Below are positions 1-5,084 of a stretch of DNA of 7,637 bases, piece by piece (the stretch's first letter is position 1; the number at the start of each line of letters is the position of its first letter). Position numbers and translations under genes: made by a program. Source of the stretch: an uncultured Isosphaeraceae bacterium. Its GTDB lineage: Bacteria > Planctomycetota > Planctomycetia > Isosphaerales > Isosphaeraceae. The stretch lies in contig CALCIC010001013.1 of NCBI GenBank assembly GCA_937907405.1, forward strand, positions 1 through 7,637. Direction: 5' to 3'. Below the pieces are notes generated by a model that had not been told where the DNA came from, did not search any database, and was given only the letters and a program-made list of their open reading frames with translations.

Positions 1-318
1 CGCCGCCGCGGCGGGCTCGGCGTCGTCGACCGGGGCGGCGGCGGCCTCCACGGCGGGCGCGGGGGCCTGCGGCGGCGCGCCGCCGGGCTGCGCGGGGGCC
101 GCGGCGGGCTCGGCCGCGACCGCGGGCGCAGGCGCGGGGGCTGCGGCGGCGGGCGCGGGCGGAGGGAGGGCCGGTTCGGCCGAGCCTTCGCCTTCAGTCA
201 ACATGGCTGAATCGCTGGCGTCCGGAACGTCGCCGCCCCCGCAACCGGCGACGCCCGTGAGACATGCCCCGGCGAGGCCGAGACTGTACAACCACGCAAT
301 CCATGGATTGGGTTTCAT
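1..318 (-). CDS. Ala/Pro-rich lipoprotein, N-terminal part (runs off left edge)
   Basis: This frame opens at the ATG at 318-316 and stays open for 106 codons to the window edge. Residues 1-26 form a lipoprotein signal: a short start (MKPNPW), a hydrophobic stretch, then the lipobox VAGC with Cys26 as the lipidation site. A Gly/Asp/Ser-rich segment follows. From residue 51 onward 43 of 56 residues are Ala or Pro, with scattered Glu, Asp, Gln and Gly, so this part is a low-complexity linker with no fold. A purine-rich ribosome binding site (AGGAAAGGA, 329-337) lies 10 nt upstream. By family logic the protein is exported and lipid-anchored, and the linker would hold a downstream domain away from the membrane. 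That domain lies outside the window, so no function can be given. The low-complexity DNA could permit artefactual frames, but the start, signal peptide and ribosome binding site agree with each other. Confidence 0.8.
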   Translation of the reverse strand, partial: MKPNPWIAWLYSLGLAGACLTGVAGCGGGDVPDASDSAMLTEGEGSAEPALPPPAPAAAAPAPAPAVAAEPAAAPAQPGGAPPQAPAPAVEAAAAPVDDAEPAAAA

Positions 319-411
319 CGCGCCGCGTTCCTTTCCTCTGCGATCCTGGACGAGGTCGGCAGGCTCTCGCGACCCAGGGGCGTCGCCCCTTCGGCCCTAC
401 CTCAAGTCACC

Positions 412-430
412 ATCTTTAAATTATGACTTT
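412..430 (-). promoter_or_regulatory. AT-rich island, possible promoter of the lipoprotein gene
   Basis: TTTAAATTATGA at 415-426 stands out in otherwise very GC-rich DNA. Read on the minus strand it contains CATAAT (425-420), five of six bases of a sigma70-type -10 box, about 100 nt upstream of the lipoprotein start. At 17-nt spacing the upstream hexamer is TTCCAC, a poor -35 match. The island might equally be a regulator site. Confidence 0.3.
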
Positions 431-543
431 CCGATCGTCGCCGTGGAAGAGGGCGACCGGATTTTCAACAGGACCGCGACGGCCCGAAGCCCGTCCATCG
501 ATCAGGAGCCGATCACATCTAGAAGCGAGTCGGCCCTCGCCAC

Positions 544-572
544 TTGCCTGACCGCCGAACGCGGGTTAAGCT
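544..572 (+). promoter_or_regulatory. Weak sigma70-like promoter candidate for the receiver gene
   Basis: TTGCCT (544-549) and TAAGCT (567-572) are separated by 17 nt, giving 4/6 and 3/6 consensus matches. The pair lies about 75 nt upstream of the receiver ATG at 648. If real, it would place the transcription start near 580 and make the upstream in-frame ATG at 579 an unlikely start. Matches of this quality occur by chance. Confidence 0.22.
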
Positions 573-647
573 CTGTGAATGCACGCCCGAATCGCGGGGC
601 TGCGCCGACTCGCCAGTGTTGCGCATCGATTGATTCGAGAACCCACC

Positions 648-1058
648 ATGAATCCTCAGCAACGCACCATCCTTCTGGTCGACGACGATCACGAAATCGT
701 CGAATCGATGCGCACGATCCTCGAGAACAAGGGCTACCGCATCCTCGTCGCCCGCGACGGCAACTCGGGCCTGATGGTCGCCGAGCGCGAGAATCCGGAT
801 CTCCTGATCCTCGACATGATGATGCCCAAGAAGAGCGGCTTTCTCGTTCTTGAGAAGCTCCGCAGCCGCCCCGGCGGCATGATCCCCACCATCATGATCA
901 CCGGCAACGAGGGGAGCCGCCACCGCGCCTACGCCGAGATGCTGGGCGTCCGCGACTACATCCGCAAGCCGTTCGCCATGGAGAAGCTCGTCCGAGCGAT
1001 CGACAAGGTGCTCGGCGTCAAGCCTCGCGGCGAGGCCGGATTCGACGACGAGGGCTGA
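648..1058 (+). CDS. Stand-alone CheY-like response regulator receiver
   Basis: The 136-residue protein is a single phosphoacceptor receiver domain with no output domain. The key residues are present: acidic pocket Asp12-Asp13-Asp14 (LLVDDD), phosphoacceptor Asp56 (LILDMMMP), switch Thr85 (IMITGN) and Lys107 followed by Pro108 (RKPF). Residues 7-122 cover the whole alpha/beta fold and a short acidic tail ends the protein. It would act in the cytoplasm, taking phosphate from a histidine kinase and passing it on or signalling by protein contact. The ATG at 648 was chosen because the receiver begins seven codons later; an in-frame ATG at 579 would add 23 residues (MHARIAGLRR...) with no receiver character. 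The ribosome binding site is weak (GAGA, 637-640). A hybrid histidine kinase 860 bp downstream on the same strand is a possible partner, but the two are separated by an oppositely oriented gene. Confidence 0.93.
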   Translation: MNPQQRTILLVDDDHEIVESMRTILENKGYRILVARDGNSGLMVAERENPDLLILDMMMPKKSGFLVLEKLRSRPGGMIPTIMITGNEGSRHRAYAEMLGVRDYIRKPFAMEKLVRAIDKVLGVKPRGEAGFDDEG

Positions 1059-1078
1059 CCCCGGCCCCTCCCCCGGGG
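1059..1078. terminator. GC-rich hairpin between convergent genes, possible terminator
   Basis: CCCCGG (1059-1064) and CCGGGG (1073-1078) can pair as a six-base, all-GC stem with an eight-base loop. It starts right after the receiver stop codon and lies 15 bp from the maf stop codon on the other strand, so it could serve both transcripts. Neither side has a run of T, which makes classic intrinsic termination doubtful. Confidence 0.4.
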
Positions 1079-1092
1079 CGTTCGTTCCGTTC

Positions 1093-1686
1093 TCAAGGCG
1101 TCTCGAAGCCCAACTCTCCCAGAATCCGGGTCAGGGCGAGCAGCGGTAGGCCGGTGATCGCGGTGAAGTCCTCGGTTTCGATCCGTTCGAACAGGACCAC
1201 GCCGCGCTCCTCGATCTTGTAGCTCCCCGCGCAGTCCAGCGGACGATCGGTCGCGACGTACCGTTCCAGACGCCGCCGATCCAGCGGTCGCATGGTCAGC
1301 CGGGCGACGTCGACGTGCATGAACCGGCGTCCACTGTGGTGCACGACCATCGCCGTGACCAGTTCGTGCGTCCGGCCCGACATCGCCTCAAGCTGAGCGA
1401 CGGCCTGAAGAACTCCTCCCGGCTTGCCGATGATCCGGCCGTCCAGGTGCGCGAGTTGATCGCAACCGACGACCACCGCCGCCGGTTCGAGCTTCGAGAC
1501 GCTCTCGGCCTTGCCGACGGCGAGCGTCAGGGCCAGGTTCCGGGGCGTGAGCCCCTCGGCGTCGACCGAAGCCTCGTCGAACGGCGGCGCCACGCACCGG
1601 AACGGAATCCCCAGCCGCTCGACCAGGGCCCTCCGATAGGGGGACGTGCTCGCCAGAATGAGCTCGGGGAGACCCGTTCCGTTCAT
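1093..1686 (-). CDS. Maf-family nucleotide pyrophosphatase, YceF type
   Basis: The 197-residue protein is full length for the Maf/HAM1-fold house-cleaning pyrophosphatases, which hydrolyse non-canonical or modified nucleoside triphosphates to the monophosphate and pyrophosphate. The N-terminal substrate motif ASTSPYRR (12-19) is followed by GCDQ (74-77) with the catalytic Asp76, GKP (87-89), and CAGSYKIEERG (152-162). The GxDQ and CAGS-K-E signatures resemble E. coli YceF (7-methyl-GTP pyrophosphatase) rather than YhdE, which has GADT and AGAY, so the YceF branch is the better guess; substrate is inferred from motifs only. The ATG at 1686 has a good ribosome binding site, GAAGGA at 1695-1700, with 8 nt spacing. 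An ATG at 1702 is in another frame. The gene is convergent with the receiver (34 bp) and divergent from the hybrid kinase, so it is probably transcribed alone. Confidence 0.93.
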   Translation of the reverse strand: MNGTGLPELILASTSPYRRALVERLGIPFRCVAPPFDEASVDAEGLTPRNLALTLAVGKAESVSKLEPAAVVVGCDQLAHLDGRIIGKPGGVLQAVAQLEAMSGRTHELVTAMVVHHSGRRFMHVDVARLTMRPLDRRRLERYVATDRPLDCAGSYKIEERGVVLFERIETEDFTAITGLPLLALTRILGELGFETP

Positions 1687-1769
1687 CCATCAGGTCCTTC
1701 ATGAATTTCCAGGATTTCGACCGGTTCGGCGCTCGTCCGCTTCAGACCGCCAAATCACGTCGTCGACGA

Positions 1770-1799
1770 TTGACATTCTTTCGGACATTCGTCTACGGT
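1770..1799 (+). promoter_or_regulatory. Promoter candidate for the hybrid histidine kinase, with GACATTC direct repeat
   Basis: A perfect -35 hexamer TTGACA (1770-1775) is followed after 18 nt by TACGGT (1794-1799), which keeps the T, A and final T of a -10 box. The heptamer GACATTC occurs twice in direct orientation (1772-1778 and 1784-1790), 12 bp start to start, overlapping the -35 box and spacer. Transcription would start near 1806, downstream of the in-frame GTG at 1798, which favours the ATG at 1918 as the kinase start. The weak -10 keeps confidence moderate. Confidence 0.4.
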
Positions 1800-1917
1800 G
1801 AACGTCGCTTTGAGCCGGAATTCTTCGCGTCCCGACGACGACGCGCCTGTTGGTTTCGGCGCCGATTCTCGGGCCGCACCTTCGTCGTCTCCCCAGCATG
1901 TCCGAGCCACAAAACCC

Positions 1918-3420
1918 ATGAGCCATACCGAAGACTTACTGAGTGCGTGGCTCGACACCGTCGAGGACCACGCGATCATCCTCCTCGACGTGGAGGGCAA
2001 CATCGCAAGCTGGAACAAGGGGGCGGAACGGCTGCTCAAGCACGAAGAGGACGAGGTTCTGGGGCGCCCCTCGCGGATCATCTACACCGACGAGGACGTC
2101 GCCAGGGGAATTCCTGAGCAAGAGCTGAACACCGCCCTGGCGATGGGGAGTTCGAAGGACGAGCGCTGGCACGTTCGCAAGGACGGCACCCGGTTCTGGG
2201 GCTTCGGCAGTCTGAGCGTGCTCAAGACCGAGGAGGGGGTGCCACGCGGATTCGTCAAGGCGTTTCGCGATCTCACGGAACGGAAGCGGCTCGAAGACGA
2301 GTTGCAGAGGCAGGCGACGGAACTCCGCGCCGTCGATCAGCGCCGCAACGACTTCCTGGCCATGCTCTCGCACGAGCTGCGCAATCCGCTGTCGCCGATT
2401 CTCAACTCGGTCTACATCCTCGACAACCGGTTCGGCCCGCGCGACCCGATGATCGCGTCGAGCTGCAAGACCATCGCGCGGCAGGTGACGAGCCTCAAGC
2501 GGATGATCGACGACCTGCTCGACGTGTCGCGGCTGTCCAAGCAGAAGCTCGTCCTCGACAAACAGCCGGTGGTGCTCGGCGAGATCCTCCGCCACGCGGT
2601 CGACGACGTCCGGACGCTCGCGGCCGAGCATCGACACGACCTGACGCTGTGCATGGAGGAGCCGGCCGACGTCATGCTTGAGGCCGACCCCGTTCGACTC
2701 GTCCAGGTCTTCGTCAACCTGCTGACCAATGCCGTCAAGTACATGGATCCGGAAGGGAAGATCTGGCTGACCGGCCGCGTCGAGGGGGACGAGGCCGTCG
2801 TGTCGGTCCGCGACACCGGCGTGGGGATCGGCCCGGAGATGCTCGGGCAGGTCTTCGATCTGTTCATACAGGCCGACCACTCGCGGTCAAGGAGGCAAGG
2901 GGGGCTGGGGATCGGCCTGGCGTTGGTGCGCAACCTCGTCGAGCTCCACGGCGGTCGCGTCGAGGCCCGGAGCGACGGCCCCGGCAAGGGAAGCGAATTC
3001 ATCGTGAGCCTTCCGCTGCTTCCCGTCGAAAACCAGGGGGGAGCAGTCGCCGACGACGCGTCGGGCGCCCCGCCGACGGCCGCCCGGCGGGTCTTGATCG
3101 TCGACGACGACGCCGACTCCGCCCGAAGCCTGGGCATGTTGCTGGAACTCGAAGGGCATGCGACGTTCGTCGCGCACGACGGCCCGTCGGCCCTGGCGGC
3201 GGCGCGCGAGCACCTCCCCGACGTGGTCGTGCTCGACATCGGCCTGCCCGGAATGAGCGGCTATGAAGTCGCGGCCGCCCTCAAGCGCGAATTCGACGTC
3301 CAACTGATCGCCATGACCGGCTACGCCGAGGACGACAAAGCGCGCGAGGCCGGCTTCGACCACTACCTCGTCAAGCCCGTCGATCGCGACGACCTGCTGG
3401 CCCTGCTGAACTCAGGGTGA
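1918..3420 (+). CDS. Soluble hybrid histidine kinase (PAS-HisKA-HATPase-REC)
   Basis: This 500-residue sensor kinase has no membrane segment, so it should sense a cytoplasmic signal. A PAS domain with PAC end covers about residues 8-122 (TVEDHAIILLDVEGN to FRDLTERKRLE). The HisKA H-box FLAMLSHELRNP carries phosphoacceptor His152. The ATPase domain shows the N box with Asn271 (VNLLTNAVKY), G1 box DTGVGIG (299-305), F box around FDLF (313-316) and G2 box GGLGIGLAL (328-336). After an Ala/Gly/Pro linker, a receiver (390-500) has Asp396-398, phosphoacceptor Asp440, Thr467 and Lys486. All catalytic residues look intact. An in-frame GTG at 1798 would add 40 low-complexity residues; the ATG at 1918 is preferred because the PAS domain follows directly and the likely promoter overlaps the GTG. 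Neither start has a good ribosome binding site. The phosphate probably passes from His152 to Asp440 and then to an unidentified transfer protein; the nearby stand-alone receiver is a candidate partner. Confidence 0.93.
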   Translation: MSHTEDLLSAWLDTVEDHAIILLDVEGNIASWNKGAERLLKHEEDEVLGRPSRIIYTDEDVARGIPEQELNTALAMGSSKDERWHVRKDGTRFWGFGSLSVLKTEEGVPRGFVKAFRDLTERKRLEDELQRQATELRAVDQRRNDFLAMLSHELRNPLSPILNSVYILDNRFGPRDPMIASSCKTIARQVTSLKRMIDDLLDVSRLSKQKLVLDKQPVVLGEILRHAVDDVRTLAAEHRHDLTLCMEEPADVMLEADPVRLVQVFVNLLTNAVKYMDPEGKIWLTGRVEGDEAVVSVRDTGVGIGPEMLGQVFDLFIQADHSRSRRQGGLGIGLALVRNLVELHGGRVEARSDGPGKGSEFIVSLPLLPVENQGGAVADDASGAPPTAARRVLIVDDDADSARSLGMLLELEGHATFVAHDGPSALAAAREHLPDVVVLDIGLPGMSGYEVAAALKREFDVQLIAMTGYAEDDKAREAGFDHYLVKPVDRDDLLALLNSG

Positions 3421-3429
3421 CCGCCGGCC

Positions 3430-3765
3430 TCAGGCGAACCGCGTCAGCAGAACCAACGAGCCGACGGCCATCACCAGGCCGGCGACCTCGTAACCGTTCA
3501 GCGATTCCTTGAAGCCCACCGCGCCGATCGCCGTGAGCAGGAGGATCATCGACACCGAGTAGACCACGCCGATGGTCGCAAGCTTCAGATGGCGCATGAC
3601 GTACACCCAGCCGAACGCCGTGGAGGCGTACACCGCGAAGCCGACGTAAAACCAGCCCGATCGCAGCGGGCTCTTCTGGACGCTCGCCAGCTTCAGCAGA
3701 TAATCGCCGGCGACTCCGACGATGCTGAACCCGACCGTAACGAGGATGGGGAGGTAATGCTTCAA
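3430..3765 (-). CDS. Four-helix SMR/DMT-type membrane transporter
   Basis: A small integral membrane protein of 111 residues with four predicted helices at about 5-26, 36-57, 62-84 and 89-109, the layout of small multidrug resistance proteins and of half an EamA/DMT transporter. Helix 3 has GVVYSVS (66-72), comparable to the GIAYAIW region of EmrE, and helix 4 has the Gly-rich AGLVMAVGS (95-103). The conserved membrane Glu of EmrE helix 1 is not evident; Asp21 (GVAGDYLLK) is the only acidic residue in helix 1. SMR proteins normally work as dimers and exchange protons for cations, but substrate here is unknown. There is no ATG near the start. TTG at 3765 is preferred because AGAAGAGG lies 5 nt upstream; TTG at 3786 would add seven polar residues (MEREEAP). 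The frame is closed further upstream at 3853. Its stop is only 9 bp from the convergent hybrid kinase stop. Confidence 0.82.
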   Translation of the reverse strand: MKHYLPILVTVGFSIVGVAGDYLLKLASVQKSPLRSGWFYVGFAVYASTAFGWVYVMRHLKLATIGVVYSVSMILLLTAIGAVGFKESLNGYEVAGLVMAVGSLVLLTRFA

Positions 3766-3770
3766 AGGAG

Positions 3771-3778
3771 CCTCTTCT
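3771..3778 (-). promoter_or_regulatory. Ribosome binding site deciding the TTG start at 3765
   Basis: On the minus strand AGAAGAGG lies 5 nt before TTG at 3765-3763. The alternative TTG at 3786 has only a partial GGCGGA upstream. This site is the reason for the shorter product. Confidence 0.45.
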
Positions 3779-3946
3779 CGTTCCAACGATTCCGCCGGTC
3801 CGCGCGGCGCGAGGAGGAAAAGCCCTTGAAGCGAGAGCGCGGCGCCCGTTCGTCACGGACGGCGCGCATGCCGTCGAGGAACGCGTCCTCATGAGGGCCT
3901 TGAGCCGGCCCCCGACTCCGCCGGCGGAGGTCGCTCCGATCCCTAC

Positions 3947-3961
3947 TCGACCAGTGGTCGA
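3947..3961. repeat. 15-bp perfect inverted repeat, possible operator
   Basis: TCGACCAGTGGTCGA consists of two 7-bp arms that are exact reverse complements around a single central G. This is the form of a binding site for a dimeric regulator, about 180 bp upstream of the small transporter start. No regulator gene is adjacent, so the operator role is only a suggestion. Confidence 0.4.
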
Positions 3962-3968
3962 TCGCGGG

Positions 3969-3984
3969 CGTTCGCCTTCGAACG
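3969..3984. repeat. Six-base stem-loop downstream of the HemQ-like gene
   Basis: CGTTCG (3969-3974) pairs with CGAACG (3979-3984) over a four-base loop. It lies 76 bp beyond the HemQ-like stop codon in the direction of its transcription and could help end that transcript or stabilise its 3' end. No T run follows on the minus strand. Confidence 0.3.
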
Positions 3985-4059
3985 ACCCGGCCGGTCCCAC
4001 GACGCGGCGGTGGACCTGGCCGGCCGACACGTAATGGTACGCGGACGCGCGAGGCCGCC

Positions 4060-4974
4060 TCAGATGCGGAGGGCGTCGACCAGCTCGCGGGGCGGAAGGA
4101 AGTAGCCGAAGTAGAAATCGCCGAACAGGGCGTACTTCGCGGAGCTCACGTCGAATCGCATCGTATAAACGATGTCCTTGAGGTACAGCGGGTTGCGCGA
4201 CCAGAGGGTCACGCCCCATTCCCAGTCGTCGAGGCCGGTGGACGCGGTGATGAGCTGGGTGACCCGGCCGGCGAACTTCATGCCGCTGCGGCCGTGGTGC
4301 GACATCAGCTCGGAGCGTTCCTCGAACGGCAGCAGATACCAGTTCTGCTCGCCGCTGCGCATCTTGCTCATCGGGTAGAAGCAGAAGCAGGGCCAGTCCG
4401 GGAAGTCAGGATACAGCCGCTGCTGGTTCATCGACTCAAGGCGCTCGGAGTAAGCGGAGACCTTGGTCTTGAACACGCTGCTTTCGGGGTCGAGATGCTC
4501 GCGGTCGCGGAGGATGGCCGCGTACTGGTCGGCGTCGGGGACGTACTCCGAGACTTCGGTGACGGAATAGAACGAGTACGAGGGGACCAGCGCCGCGCCC
4601 AGAGGCGACGCCGCGATCGCCGTCTCGACGGCGTGCAACGCCTTCAGGTCCGGCCCCGCCAGCATCACGCCGAAATCCGCCTTGTGGCCGGGGATCGCGA
4701 AGCACTGGATCTGATCGACGGCGCCCGGCTGCTTGGTCCCCAGCGCGTTCGCCAACTCGTCCCGGCCGGCGGATCGCTCTTCCTCGGTGAACCCGCGAAG
4801 ACGGTCGCGATCGACCTTGTAGAAGAGGTGGAGGAAGTGCCACCCGGTCTCCGGCGTCAGGGTCGCGGGGTACTTCGCCGAGGCGGCGGGCCGATGCCCG
4901 TGTTGCATGGGGTGGGTCTTGGCGCCCGGTTCCGTGGCCCCGCCTTGCGCCGGGGTCGTGGTATCGCTGGACAT
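4060..4974 (-). CDS. hemQ: HemQ-like coproheme decarboxylase (chlorite dismutase fold)
   Basis: The 304-residue protein matches the HemQ branch of the chlorite-dismutase superfamily, which uses hydrogen peroxide to decarboxylate coproheme III to heme b in the coproporphyrin-dependent pathway. Landmarks: WHFLHLFYKVDR (45-56) opening the first ferredoxin-like half, CFCFYPMSKMR (196-206) with Tyr200 at the position of the catalytic Tyr, LMSHHGRSG (223-231) with His227 as likely proximal heme ligand, then VTQLITAS (238-245) with conserved Gln240, GLDDWEWGVTL (247-257) and VYTMRFD (269-275). Residues 1-40 are a polar extension (PMQHGHRPAASAK) absent from the core fold. The ATG at 4974 was chosen because AAAAGGA lies 6 nt upstream; a GTG at 5025 would add 17 residues but coincides with the predicted transcription start. 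The kinase gene lies 110 bp upstream in the same direction, with a promoter between them. No other heme biosynthesis gene is in view. Residue roles are by homology recalled, not aligned. Confidence 0.93.
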   Translation of the reverse strand: MSSDTTTPAQGGATEPGAKTHPMQHGHRPAASAKYPATLTPETGWHFLHLFYKVDRDRLRGFTEEERSAGRDELANALGTKQPGAVDQIQCFAIPGHKADFGVMLAGPDLKALHAVETAIAASPLGAALVPSYSFYSVTEVSEYVPDADQYAAILRDREHLDPESSVFKTKVSAYSERLESMNQQRLYPDFPDWPCFCFYPMSKMRSGEQNWYLLPFEERSELMSHHGRSGMKFAGRVTQLITASTGLDDWEWGVTLWSRNPLYLKDIVYTMRFDVSSAKYALFGDFYFGYFLPPRELVDALRI

Positions 4975-4980
4975 CGCCGA

Positions 4981-4987
4981 TCCTTTT
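4981..4987 (-). promoter_or_regulatory. Ribosome binding site deciding the hemQ start at 4974
   Basis: On the minus strand AAAAGGA lies 6 nt before the ATG at 4974-4972. It is the best Shine-Dalgarno match near this gene and rules in favour of the ATG over the upstream in-frame GTG at 5025. Confidence 0.65.
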
Positions 4988-5026
4988 GTGGGGTGCGTCT
5001 CCAATTCGCGGTTCTCTGTCAACACG

Positions 5027-5056
5027 ATTGTATGACGAGGCGCCGCGAGGGGGCAA
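5027..5056 (-). promoter_or_regulatory. Probable promoter of the HemQ-like gene
   Basis: On the minus strand TTGCCC (5056-5051) and TACAAT (5032-5027) are 18 nt apart, 4/6 and 5/6 matches to the sigma70 consensus. The -10 box lies in a short AT-richer patch in the 110-bp gap between the Ser/Thr kinase and the HemQ-like gene. Transcription would begin near 5020, leaving a leader of roughly 45 nt before the ATG at 4974. Confidence 0.45.
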
Positions 5057-5084
5057 GGCGACGGTCTCCACGGACCTCGCCCGC

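Larger units (their letters stand above)
319..647. other. Divergent intergenic region between lipoprotein and receiver genes
   Basis: This 329-bp stretch separates the lipoprotein (minus) from the receiver (plus). I see no convincing gene in it: the plus-strand frame that crosses it runs into the receiver out of register and has low-complexity Arg/Pro/Ser composition. It should hold promoters for both neighbours. It contains an AT-rich island at 412-430 and a weak promoter-like pair at 544-572, described separately. Confidence 0.6.
3779..4059. other. Non-coding region with several inverted repeats
   Basis: Between the HemQ-like gene and the small transporter (both minus) I see no credible gene; a long minus-strand frame overlapping this stretch has Arg/Pro-rich shadow composition and overlaps both real genes. 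The right half holds three closely spaced dyads: CTCCGCCGGCGGAG (3916-3929), TCGACCAGTGGTCGA (3947-3961), and CGTTCG/CGAACG with a four-base loop (3969-3984). It should also hold the 3' end of the HemQ-like transcript and the transporter promoter, neither of which I can pinpoint. Confidence 0.5.

Noticed and set aside
1..180. Repetitive-looking GCG/GGC-rich DNA as a tandem repeat or array
   Set aside because: The periodicity is explained by Ala and Pro codons of the lipoprotein linker; no fixed unit or spacer pattern recurs.
203..853. Plus-strand 216-codon frame over the lipoprotein upstream region and receiver start
   Set aside because: It overlaps the receiver out of register, has Arg/Pro/Ser-rich composition and no recognisable domain; the receiver frame has every catalytic residue.
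1936..2880. Minus-strand 314-codon frame opposite the hybrid kinase
   Set aside because: It is the antisense of a well-supported kinase; high-GC codon bias leaves the opposite strand open. No domain is recognisable.
3421..3436. Short CGCC/GGCG pairing as a terminator between convergent genes
   Set aside because: Only four base pairs and no T run; too weak to annotate.
3371..4219. Minus-strand 282-codon frame spanning two genes and the gap between them
   Set aside because: Overlaps both the transporter and the HemQ-like gene in another frame and is Arg/Gly/Pro-rich, as expected of a shadow frame.
4987..5021. Minus-strand TTGACA near 5021 as a -35 box of the HemQ-like gene
   Set aside because: No -10-like hexamer at 16-18 nt; the TTGCCC/TACAAT pair just upstream is better.
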